Positions 1-7,447 of a stretch of 64,000 bases of DNA are shown one piece after another. The stretch covers positions 146,750-210,749 of the forward strand of contig NZ_JACARE010000038.1 of the NCBI RefSeq assembly GCF_013386765.1. The letters run 5' to 3'. The stretch comes from Pseudomonas yamanorum. Its GTDB lineage: Bacteria; Pseudomonadota; Gammaproteobacteria; Pseudomonadales; Pseudomonadaceae. The translations under genes and the position numbers were made by a program. Under the pieces are notes generated by a model that saw only the letters and a program-made list of their open reading frames with translations, was not told the origin of the DNA and ran no database searches. Each line of letters starts with the position of its first letter. The first letter of the stretch is position 1.

Positions 1-509
1 AATTGCAGTTGCAACTGGAAGAAAACCGCTCCCTGGCCGAACGCGATACTTTGACCTGCGTGGCCAATCGTTACCGCCTGGAGCGTGCCCTGCTGGAAGA
101 GTGCGATCGGGCCCAACGGTTTCGCCTGCCGCTGTCGCTGATTGCCATGGATATTGACGACTTCAAGCCCATCAACGACCAGCTCGGCCACGCCGTAGGC
201 GATGAAACCCTGGTGCGGGTGGTGGAATGCCTGGAAGCCTGCCTGAGCCCCGGCGACTTGCTGGCTCGCTGGGGCGGCGATGAGTTCATGGTGATCGCCC
301 CCAAAAGCACGTTGGAAACCGCCCGGGCACTGGCCGAACGGATGCGCACCGCGCTCAAGGAACTGCCCGCCGTGGGCAGCTTCAAGGTGACGTTGAGCCT
401 GGGTGTGGTAGAGCGGCGCAACGATGAGTCACCCACAAGCCTGATGGCCAGGGCCGATCAGGCGTTGTATCGCTCCAAGGCGGCAGGTAAAGACACCGTG
501 TCGTCGTGA
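1..509 (+). CDS. GGDEF diguanylate cyclase, C-terminal part (5' truncated by window)
   Basis: The 168 visible residues form a nearly complete GGDEF domain, which makes cyclic di-GMP from two GTP. The signature RWGGDEF is intact, preceded by DIDDFKPINDQLGHAVGDE and followed by SLGVV and the usual end ADQALYRSKAAGKD. No RxxD inhibitory site is obvious just before the signature. The N-terminal sensory part lies outside the window, so the input signal is unknown. The gene stops 3 bases before the stop of the convergent binding-protein gene. The domain call is secure; the full architecture cannot be judged. Confidence 0.93.
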   Translation, partial: LQLQLEENRSLAERDTLTCVANRYRLERALLEECDRAQRFRLPLSLIAMDIDDFKPINDQLGHAVGDETLVRVVECLEACLSPGDLLARWGGDEFMVIAPKSTLETARALAERMRTALKELPAVGSFKVTLSLGVVERRNDESPTSLMARADQALYRSKAAGKDTVSS

Positions 510-512
510 GCC

Positions 513-1541
513 TCAGCGCACCGGCGGCGCGTACTGGATCCCGCCGTTGCTCCACAGGGCATTCAGCCCGCGCTTGATCTTCAGCACACTGCCCTGGCCG
601 ATGTTGCGCTCGAACACTTCGCTGTAGTTGCCCACTTGCTTGACGATCTGCACCACCCAGTCCTTGCGCAGCTTCAGGTCCTTGCCGTAGTCACCGTCAG
701 CCCCGAGCAGGCGGGCGACGTCCGGGTTTTTGCTGGACTTGGCCTGCTCTTCGACGTTCTGCGAGGTGATGCCCATTTCTTCGGCGTTGAGCATGGCGAA
801 CAGGGTCCATTTGACGATGCTGAACCACTCGTCATCGCCCTTGCGTACCAGCGGGCCCAGAGGCTCCTTGGAAATCACTTCCGGCAACACCACGAACTCA
901 TCCGGATGCGCCATCTTGATTCGCTGGGCATAAAGGCCCGACTGGTCGGTGGTGAGCACGTCGCAGCGGCCGGCTTCGAGGCCCTTGGCGCTTTCGTCGG
1001 CGGTGTCGAAGGTGATCGGCGTGTACTTCAGGCCGTTGGAGCGGAAGTAGTCAGAGACGTTCAGCTCGGTGGTGGTACCGGCCTGGATGCAGATGGTCGC
1101 ACCGTCCAGGTCCTTGGCGCTTTTGACGCCGAGTTTGGTGTTCACCAGAAAACCGATGCCGTCGTAGTAGGTCACGCCGGTGAACACCATGCCCATGCTG
1201 GCGTCGCGGGAACTGGTCCAGGTGGTGTTGCGGGAAATCAGGTCGATCTCGCCGGACTGCAGGGCGGTGAAACGCTCCTTGGCGGTCAACTGGCTGAACT
1301 TCACTTTCGACGCATCACCGAACAGTGCCGCCGCGACGGCGTGGCACACGTCCACATCGATGCCGGTCATCTTGCCATTGGCGTCCGGCACGCCAAAACC
1401 CGGCAAGCCGTCGCTGACTCCACACTGGATAAAACCCTTCTTCTGGATCGCGTCCAGGGTCGCCCCTGCGTGTGCGCTCCCGGCCAGCCCCAATACAGCG
1501 GCGGCAGTGAATGCCGCCAACGTGGATTTCATGTTCTTCAT
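513..1541 (-). CDS. AapJ-type amino-acid ABC transporter substrate-binding protein (orphan)
   Basis: A 342-residue periplasmic binding protein of the general L-amino-acid (AapJ) family. Residues 1-25 form a Sec signal peptide ending in GSAHA. The mature part starts GATLDAIQKKGFIQCGVSDGL and carries the bacterial SBP family 3 pattern (TGIDVDVCHAVAAALFGD, AGTTTELNVSDYF). The start at 1541 was preferred over longer in-frame extensions because the signal peptide begins there and a GGGAG ribosome site lies about 10 bases upstream. No permease or ATPase gene is adjacent: the downstream gene is convergent and the upstream gene is a divergent LysR regulator. It therefore probably works with a transporter encoded elsewhere, or as a sensor. 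Confidence 0.88.
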   Translation of the reverse strand: MKNMKSTLAAFTAAAVLGLAGSAHAGATLDAIQKKGFIQCGVSDGLPGFGVPDANGKMTGIDVDVCHAVAAALFGDASKVKFSQLTAKERFTALQSGEIDLISRNTTWTSSRDASMGMVFTGVTYYDGIGFLVNTKLGVKSAKDLDGATICIQAGTTTELNVSDYFRSNGLKYTPITFDTADESAKGLEAGRCDVLTTDQSGLYAQRIKMAHPDEFVVLPEVISKEPLGPLVRKGDDEWFSIVKWTLFAMLNAEEMGITSQNVEEQAKSSKNPDVARLLGADGDYGKDLKLRKDWVVQIVKQVGNYSEVFERNIGQGSVLKIKRGLNALWSNGGIQYAPPVR

Positions 1542-1686
1542 GCAAGGCGCTCCCTGTCGGTCTTTATTATTCGGCGCCAAAAACCCGCGCCGGTTTATAG
1601 TGTTGCCGGTCAGTATCAACGGCTTTACACCTTGGCCACAAACGACGTTTAGGCAAAGGCTCCTTCCGATTTGGAATGAACTCATC

Positions 1687-2580
1687 ATGATTTCAAAACG
1701 CTTGACCCCTTCGATGACGGCCCTGCAGTGCTTCGAAGCCGCCGCCCGCCACCTGAGTTTCACCCGCGCCGCCGAAGAGCTGCACCTGACCCAGAGTGCG
1801 GTGAGCAAGCAGGTGGCGCAGTTGGAGGAGATGCTCTGCCACCCGTTGTTCCAGCGGGTGCGCCAGCGTCTGTACCTGTCGCCAGCGGGCTCGCTGTACC
1901 TGGAAGAAGTGCGCAAGATCCTCAACCAGGTGGATATTTCCAGCCGCTACATCCTGACCTACGGTGGCGAAACCGAAGTGCTGCGCATCGCCACCCAGCC
2001 GACCTTCGGTGACCGCTGGCTGGTGCCCAAGCTCAAGGATTTTGCCGCGCGCCATCCCAACATCCACCTGGACGTGCGCAACGAACTGGAACCGTTCGAC
2101 GTGTTGCAGGCCAAGGCGGATATCGCGTTTTTCTTCGGCCAGGGATCGTGGCCGGGAGCGAGCTGCATCGAGTTGTTTCGTGAAGCCGTGGTGCCGGTGT
2201 GCGCCCCGGGGTTTGTCGCCGCCGGCAGCGACGCCTCGTCCCGCCACACCTTGCTGCAATGCACCTCCCGCCCCGAAGCCTGGCACGAGTGGTTTCTGGA
2301 ACAGGGCCTGCACTCGCAAAACAGCTACCACGGCCCGCGCTTCGACACGTTCTACATGTGCATTCGCGCAGCCCAATCGGGGTATGGCGTGGCGTTGGTG
2401 CCCAAATACCTGGTGGCTGAGGAACTGGCGAACGGCAGCCTGATGATTCCCTGGGACTACACGATGCCCAGCGCCGGCGCGCACTTTATCGCCCATGCCG
2501 AACATGCCGGAGATATCCCGAAAGTGAAGGCGTTCTTGAGCTGGATGGTGGAGTACACAACAACACATCCCGACTTTTAA
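1687..2580 (+). CDS. LysR-family transcriptional regulator (GcvA-like)
   Basis: A 297-residue regulator. Residues about 8-67 form the LysR winged helix-turn-helix (ALQCFEAAARHLSFTRAAEELHLTQSAVSKQVAQLE). The rest is the two-lobe effector-binding domain, with the GcvA/DsdC-like start RIATQPTFGDRWLVPKL. It is divergent from the amino-acid binding protein (145-base gap) and lies 89 bases upstream of a co-directional class III aminotransferase. It most likely controls one or both of these amino-acid genes, and the effector may be an amino acid; this is inferred from context only. The ATG at 1687 begins at the normal distance from the HTH. Confidence 0.88.
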   Translation: MISKRLTPSMTALQCFEAAARHLSFTRAAEELHLTQSAVSKQVAQLEEMLCHPLFQRVRQRLYLSPAGSLYLEEVRKILNQVDISSRYILTYGGETEVLRIATQPTFGDRWLVPKLKDFAARHPNIHLDVRNELEPFDVLQAKADIAFFFGQGSWPGASCIELFREAVVPVCAPGFVAAGSDASSRHTLLQCTSRPEAWHEWFLEQGLHSQNSYHGPRFDTFYMCIRAAQSGYGVALVPKYLVAEELANGSLMIPWDYTMPSAGAHFIAHAEHAGDIPKVKAFLSWMVEYTTTHPDF

Positions 2581-2669
2581 TAATGACCCGGCGACTTTAT
2601 TTCGTTTGCGGGACAAGGCGGCTCACGGCTTAGATAAAAGGACGCACCCTATTCTCGAGTCCTGGATTT

Positions 2670-3932
2670 ATGAGCCGCGAAACCATCAGCCAGTCGATTT
2701 CCACCGTCCATCCCATCAGCCTCAGCCATGGCAAGAACGCAGAAGTCTGGGACACCACCGGCAAACGCTACATCGACTTCATCGGCGGCATCGGCGTGCT
2801 CAACCTGGGCCATTGCAACCCCCGAGTAGTCGAGGCGATTCGCGACCAGGCGACGAAACTCACCCACTACGCCTTCAACGCGGTGCCTCATGCGCCCTAC
2901 ATCGAACTGATGAACCGTCTCACCGCGTTCATTCCGGTGGATTACCCGGTCAGCGGCATGCTCACCAACAGCGGGGCGGAAGCCGCGGAAAACGCCTTGA
3001 AAATCGTCCGGGGTGCCACTGGCCGCACAGCGGTCATTGCCTTTGACGGCGGTTTTCACGGCCGCACGCTGGCCACCTTGAACCTCAATGGCAAGGTCGC
3101 GCCCTACAAGCAAAAAGTCGGCGTACTGCCGGGTCCGGTGTTCCACCTGCCGTTCCCCAGCCGCGACAACGGCGTTACCTGCGGCGAAGCGCTGAAGGCG
3201 ATGGACCGCCTGTTCAGCGTGGAAATCGACGTCAACGACGTGGCTTGTTTCATCATCGAGCCGGTGCAGGGCGAAGGTGGTTTCCTGACCCTGGACGTGG
3301 AGTTCGCCCAGGCCCTGCGCCGCTTCTGCGACGAGAAGAACATCCTGCTGATTGCCGATGAAATCCAGTCCGGCTTCGGTCGTACCGGCCAGCGGTTTGC
3401 CTTCTCGCGCCTGGGCATCGAGCCGGACCTGATCCTGCTGGGCAAAAGCATCGCTGGCGGCGTACCGCTGGGCGCGGTGGTCGGGCGCAAATCGCTGCTC
3501 GACAACCTGCCCAAAGGCGGCTTGGGCGGCACGTACTCCGGCAACCCGATTGCCTGCGCGGCAGCGTTGGCCACTCTGGATGAAATGACGGACGAGCACC
3601 TGCACAGTTGGGGCGCTCAGCAGGAAGAAGCCATCGTCAGCCGTTATGAATCGTGGCGTTCGAAAAAGCTCTCGCCGTATCTCGGCCGCTTGACCGGCGT
3701 GGGTGCCATGCGCGGCATCGAACTGGCCAACGCTGACGGCAGCCCGGCGCCACAACAACTCACCCAACTGCTGGCCCTGGCCCGCGACGCGGGTTTGCTG
3801 CTGATGCCCAGTGGCAAATCGCGGCACATCATCCGCCTGCTGGCACCATTGACCATTGAGGCGGCGGTGCTGGAGGAAGGGCTGGATATTCTTGAGGGGT
3901 GTTTGGTGAAGCTGGGCCAGGTTAGCCACTAG
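2670..3932 (+). CDS. Class III PLP aminotransferase (4-aminobutyrate / 2-aminoadipate type)
   Basis: A 420-residue fold-type I aminotransferase that moves an omega- or alpha-amino group to a keto acid. Landmarks are SGAEAAENALKIVRGATGR (cofactor phosphate region), FDGGFHGRT, IIEPVQGEGGF, the aspartate in LIADEIQSGFGRTG, and the PLP lysine at about residue 259 in LLGKSIAGG. Length and motifs fit GabT-like enzymes. In Pseudomonas putida a GabT paralogue acts on 2-aminoadipate in D-lysine breakdown, so that substrate is as likely as GABA. The upstream LysR gene is the probable regulator. Family membership is firm; the exact substrate cannot be read from sequence. Confidence 0.88.
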   Translation: MSRETISQSISTVHPISLSHGKNAEVWDTTGKRYIDFIGGIGVLNLGHCNPRVVEAIRDQATKLTHYAFNAVPHAPYIELMNRLTAFIPVDYPVSGMLTNSGAEAAENALKIVRGATGRTAVIAFDGGFHGRTLATLNLNGKVAPYKQKVGVLPGPVFHLPFPSRDNGVTCGEALKAMDRLFSVEIDVNDVACFIIEPVQGEGGFLTLDVEFAQALRRFCDEKNILLIADEIQSGFGRTGQRFAFSRLGIEPDLILLGKSIAGGVPLGAVVGRKSLLDNLPKGGLGGTYSGNPIACAAALATLDEMTDEHLHSWGAQQEEAIVSRYESWRSKKLSPYLGRLTGVGAMRGIELANADGSPAPQQLTQLLALARDAGLLLMPSGKSRHIIRLLAPLTIEAAVLEEGLDILEGCLVKLGQVSH

Positions 3933-3939
3933 CAGCATA

Positions 3940-4057
3940 AGTGCAATTATTCTGGCCATATACCGACCAAAGAGCCAAAATAATTGCACACCAATCACTC
4001 ATACGAAGTGCTATTATTCCTGCATCTTTTATTTTAAAACGCCGGAATAATTGCACT
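3940..4057 (+). promoter_or_regulatory. Four ordered operator-like half-repeats in front of hipBA
   Basis: Four copies of one motif, roughly AGTGCAATTATTCnGGC, lie at 3940-3956 (direct), 3974-3989 (inverted), 4007-4023 (direct) and 4041-4057 (inverted). Their centres are 33-34 bases apart, about three helical turns. The last copy ends 2 bases before the hipB start codon. The AT-rich stretch at 4026-4039 between copies three and four is the likely promoter region. Ordered operators bound by HipB are known for the E. coli hipBA operon; here the motif differs and assignment to this HipB is inferred. Confidence 0.6.
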
Positions 4058-4058
4058 A

Positions 4059-4508
4059 ATGGCTAAAAAAACCGCTCCCCTGCTCCCCATGACCCAGCAA
4101 TTACTGGCGGACTTGGGCGAGCGCCTGCGATTGGCGCGCTTGCGGCGCAAGCTCACTGCCAAGCAAGTGGCAGAGCGTGCCGGTATGTCATTGATGACTC
4201 TGCGCGCGCTGGAACGAGGTTCTACGGGCGTGACCATCGGTGCCTACCTGTCTGTACTGCAAGTGCTCGGACTCGAGCAGGACATAGCCTCAATCGCCGA
4301 CACCGATACAGTAGGACGCCAGCTGCAAGACTCCGCGCTCACAAACAAAAAGCGCGAAGCCACCAAGCCTCGCATGAAGAAAGCGGCTCAAATTGCATCT
4401 GCCAGCACCGCCCCGCCGGTCTCGTTTCAAACGCAACCGGCCTCGAAACTTTCAGCCCTGATCATTAATCCCCTCAGCCCGTCCCGTGATGAGTTATCCA
4501 AGCCATGA
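4059..4508 (+). CDS. hipB: HipB-like antitoxin, XRE-family DNA-binding protein
   Basis: A 149-residue protein. Residues about 17-70 form an XRE helix-turn-helix (LGERLRLARLRRKLTAKQVAERAGMSLMTLRALERGSTGVTIGAYLSVLQVLGL). The remaining half is a low-complexity, basic to polar tail without recognisable fold, longer than in E. coli HipB (88 residues). Its last codons overlap the hipA start by 4 bases (ATGA), indicating translational coupling as expected for a toxin-antitoxin pair. It should neutralise HipA and repress its own operon through the four repeats directly upstream. The name rests on the pairing with HipA. Confidence 0.82.
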   Translation: MAKKTAPLLPMTQQLLADLGERLRLARLRRKLTAKQVAERAGMSLMTLRALERGSTGVTIGAYLSVLQVLGLEQDIASIADTDTVGRQLQDSALTNKKREATKPRMKKAAQIASASTAPPVSFQTQPASKLSALIINPLSPSRDELSKP

Positions 4509-5782
4509 GCAGGATTTTCGTTTATGCCGACTGGGATGGGCTCAATCACTCCCGGCGCCTTGGCGTACTGCATGCGCGCCAAGGCGGTGCCAGTGAGTTG
4601 TTTGAGTTTGAATACGACCCTGAGGCGCTGGCTGATCCGCAGTTGGGCCTGACTCAACTTGACCCGCGCATAGCCTTGTTCGAAGGCCCGCAGTTCCCCC
4701 CGCAAGGTCGCGACACCTTCGGCGTATTCGCCGACTCTAGCCCCGACCGATGGGGACGCATGCTGATGAAGCGTCGGCTGGAACGCGATAAACGAGCCGC
4801 AAGAGTTGCGCCCCACACCCGGCTTCTGGAGTCAGACTTCCTGTTGGGTGTACACGATACCTTCCGCGTCGGCGCACTGCGTTTCAAGCGGGATGAAAAC
4901 GGGCCCTTTCTGGACAATCAGGACAGTCTGGCGGCGCCACCGCTGATCAAACTGCGGGAGTTGGAGGCCGCCAGCCGCGCCCTGGAAAACGATACCGACA
5001 ATACCGCTGCCGAAGGCAGCGACTGGCTGCGGATGTTGATTGCTCCCGGCGGCTCACTGGGTGGCGCACGCCCTAAAGCCAGCGTGGTGGACACCGACGG
5101 GCATCTCTGGATTGCCAAGTTTCCGAGCCTGCGCGATGAGCACGATGTAGGCGCCTGGGAATACATCACAGGGTCCCTCGCCGAGGGCTGCGGACTGCGC
5201 GTCGCCCCCATGGATGCAGAACGCTACGCCAGCGAACATCACTGCTTCAGGGTAAAACGCTTTGATCGGAGCGCTCTGGGGCGACGGGTACATTTTGCCT
5301 CTGCCATGACCTTGACTGGCCATACCGACGGTGACGATGCCTCAACGGGTGTCAGCTATCTGGAGCTGGCACGGGTGTTGATGACCCAAGGCGCCGAGAC
5401 GCGAGCGGACTTACGCGAGCTGTGGTGTCGAATCCTGTTTAACGTATTGGTCTCCAACACCGATGATCACTTGCGCAACCACGGTTTCCTGCTGGAGCCT
5501 GGCCGCGGGTGGCGACTCTCTCCTGCCTACGATATGAATCCAGACCGTTATGGCCATGGCCTGAAACTCAACATCAGCGAACATGACAACGCTCTGGATC
5601 TGGATTTGGTGCGATCGGTCGCCGGATTCTTCAGGGTGCCGCTCCGGGAGGCCGATACGCTTATCGAACGTTTCAAGGGTGTCGTCAATCAGTGGTCAAC
5701 GCTGGCCAATGCAGTGGGCATCTCAAGACGTGAGCAGGAGGAAATGAGCCCCGCCTTCAAGTTGTCCACAGGCACGCAATGA
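4505..5782 (+). CDS. hipA: HipA-family serine/threonine kinase toxin
   Basis: A 425-residue HipA-type kinase. The family is known for phosphorylating translation factors such as glutamyl-tRNA synthetase to induce dormancy. An N-terminal subdomain contains GVFADSSPDRWGRMLM. The glycine-rich loop is GGSLGGARPKASV near residue 180, followed by the ATP-binding lysine in LWIAKFPS. The catalytic loop NTDDHLRNHGF starts near residue 318, and the metal-binding motif is SPAYDM. All key kinase motifs are present, so it is probably active. It lies in a two-gene operon with hipB. The target protein cannot be predicted. Confidence 0.87.
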   Translation: MSRIFVYADWDGLNHSRRLGVLHARQGGASELFEFEYDPEALADPQLGLTQLDPRIALFEGPQFPPQGRDTFGVFADSSPDRWGRMLMKRRLERDKRAARVAPHTRLLESDFLLGVHDTFRVGALRFKRDENGPFLDNQDSLAAPPLIKLRELEAASRALENDTDNTAAEGSDWLRMLIAPGGSLGGARPKASVVDTDGHLWIAKFPSLRDEHDVGAWEYITGSLAEGCGLRVAPMDAERYASEHHCFRVKRFDRSALGRRVHFASAMTLTGHTDGDDASTGVSYLELARVLMTQGAETRADLRELWCRILFNVLVSNTDDHLRNHGFLLEPGRGWRLSPAYDMNPDRYGHGLKLNISEHDNALDLDLVRSVAGFFRVPLREADTLIERFKGVVNQWSTLANAVGISRREQEEMSPAFKLSTGTQ

Positions 5783-5878
5783 CCCCGCGACGCCACTATT
5801 ACCAAATCCGAAAGAATCCATCTTCCGTTTAGCCCTTTCTCTCCCCGCGCCGGGGCATTATCCTTGTCAGCAACAAAC

Positions 5879-5890
5879 TGAAACGTTTCA
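5879..5890. promoter_or_regulatory. Perfect 12-bp palindrome TGAAACGTTTCA (Cra/LacI-family operator candidate)
   Basis: The palindrome TGAAACGTTTCA lies 107 bases before the OprB start, in the gap that carries the promoter of the porin-gcd unit. It matches the operator type bound by LacI-family regulators such as Cra/FruR; PtxS of the glucose/2-ketogluconate system binds a related sequence with two extra central bases. A role in sugar control of oprB-gcd is therefore plausible but inferred. Confidence 0.5.
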
Positions 5891-5996
5891 TCACTCCATC
5901 AAACCACCGACCGCCCGTGTTCAACGCCTTTGTGCGAACGCGCCAGGCCGCTGTTTGCGTTTCAAAACCATAAAATATTAAGACCCCATTTTGCCT

Positions 5997-7334
5997 ATGC
6001 CTGCTTTCCCAAACCTGCGCTTGTGCGCTGCGCTGCTGCCTTTCGGTCTGGCCACCTGTGCCCAGGCCGCCCCTGCCTTTGACGCTGAATCACCGTGGAT
6101 GCTGGGTGATTTCGGCGGCACCCGGACAGCGCTGTCTCAACAAGGCTACGACTTCAAGTTCGACTACACCGGCGAGATGGGCAGCAACCTGCACGGCGGC
6201 TCGGACCACGACCGCACGGCGCGCTACAGCGACCAATTCGGCCTGGGCACGCACCTGGATCTGCAGAAGATCCTCGGCTGGCACGACGCAGAGTTCCAAC
6301 TGACGGTGACCGAGCGCAGCGGCAATAACATCACCAATGACCGGATCAACGATCCGCGCGTGGGTGGGTTCACTTCGTCCCAGGAAGTCTGGGGCCGTGG
6401 CCAGACCTGGCGCCTGACGCAGATGTGGTACCAACAGAAATTCTTTGACCAGAAGCTCGACATCAAGGCCGGGCGTTTCGGCGAAGGCGAAGATTTCAAC
6501 AGCTTCCCCTGCGACTTCCAAAACCTGGCGTTCTGCGGTTCGCAGGTCGGCAACTGGGTGGGCAGCATCTGGTACAACTGGCCAGTGAGCCAGTGGGCGT
6601 TGCGAGTCAAATACCACCTCACACCCGAGCTTTACGCTCAGATCGGGGCTTATGAACAGAACCCGTCCAACCTGGATCGCGGCAATGGCTTCAAGCTCAG
6701 TGGCAGCGGCACCCAGGGCACCCTGCTCCCGGTCGAACTGGTGTGGACGCCCACGCTCAACGGCCTGCCTGGCGAATACCGCGCCGGTTACTACTACAGC
6801 AGCGCCAAGGCCAGCGATGTCTACAAAGACCGCAACGACCAGCCTGCAGCGCTCAGCGGCGAGGCCTATCGCAGCGCCTCGAGCAAACATGGCGTGTGGC
6901 TAGGCGTGCAACAGCAAGTCACCAGCCTGGCCAGCGACCACTCCCGCGGCTTGAGCCTGTTCGCCAACGGCACGATGCACGACAAGAAAACCAACGCTGT
7001 GGATAACTACGTGCAGGCCGGCATGGTCTACAAGGGCCTGTTCGACGCCCGCGCCAAAGACGATATCGGCTTTGCCGTGGCCCGGGTGCACGTCAACCCG
7101 GCCTACCGCAAGAACGCCGAGGCGAGCAACCAGGCCCGCGCCGTGTACGACTTCGATGACCCGTCCTACACGCCGATTCAACACACCGAATACAGCGCCG
7201 AACTCTATTACGGCATCCACGTCACCAACTGGCTGACGGTGCGCCCGAACCTGCAATACATCCGTCATCCCGGGGCCGTGGCCCAGGTGGATGACGCGCT
7301 GATCGGCGGGATCAAGCTGCAAAGTTCGTTCTGA
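5997..7334 (+). CDS. OprB-family carbohydrate-selective porin
   Basis: A 445-residue outer-membrane porin for glucose and related sugars. The signal peptide ends near ATCAQA; the mature protein opens with the family hallmark SPWMLGDFGGTRTALSQQGYDFKFDYTGE and ends in a C-terminal phenylalanine (GGIKLQSSF), as needed for outer-membrane assembly. Alternating hydrophobic strands fill the rest (GYYYSSAKASD, YTPIQHTEYSAELYYGIHV, PNLQYIRHPG). A TTG two codons upstream at 5991 is an alternative start. The next gene, 113 bases on, is the PQQ glucose dehydrogenase, so sugar entry and periplasmic oxidation are encoded together. Confidence 0.9.
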   Translation: MPAFPNLRLCAALLPFGLATCAQAAPAFDAESPWMLGDFGGTRTALSQQGYDFKFDYTGEMGSNLHGGSDHDRTARYSDQFGLGTHLDLQKILGWHDAEFQLTVTERSGNNITNDRINDPRVGGFTSSQEVWGRGQTWRLTQMWYQQKFFDQKLDIKAGRFGEGEDFNSFPCDFQNLAFCGSQVGNWVGSIWYNWPVSQWALRVKYHLTPELYAQIGAYEQNPSNLDRGNGFKLSGSGTQGTLLPVELVWTPTLNGLPGEYRAGYYYSSAKASDVYKDRNDQPAALSGEAYRSASSKHGVWLGVQQQVTSLASDHSRGLSLFANGTMHDKKTNAVDNYVQAGMVYKGLFDARAKDDIGFAVARVHVNPAYRKNAEASNQARAVYDFDDPSYTPIQHTEYSAELYYGIHVTNWLTVRPNLQYIRHPGAVAQVDDALIGGIKLQSSF

Positions 7335-7447
7335 CGCCACAACTAATTTCTGTAGGAAACGAATTACCCCTGAACCATGCCTGCGCCGGAACGTCATCTA
7401 CAGTGAACTGTGCGCAATCAATTCAAAACGTAACGGAGAACCACACT

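Noticed and set aside
5843..5855. CCCCG-cgc-CGGGG hairpin after hipA as a terminator
   Set aside because: The stem is five pairs and no T run follows, so intrinsic termination is not supported.
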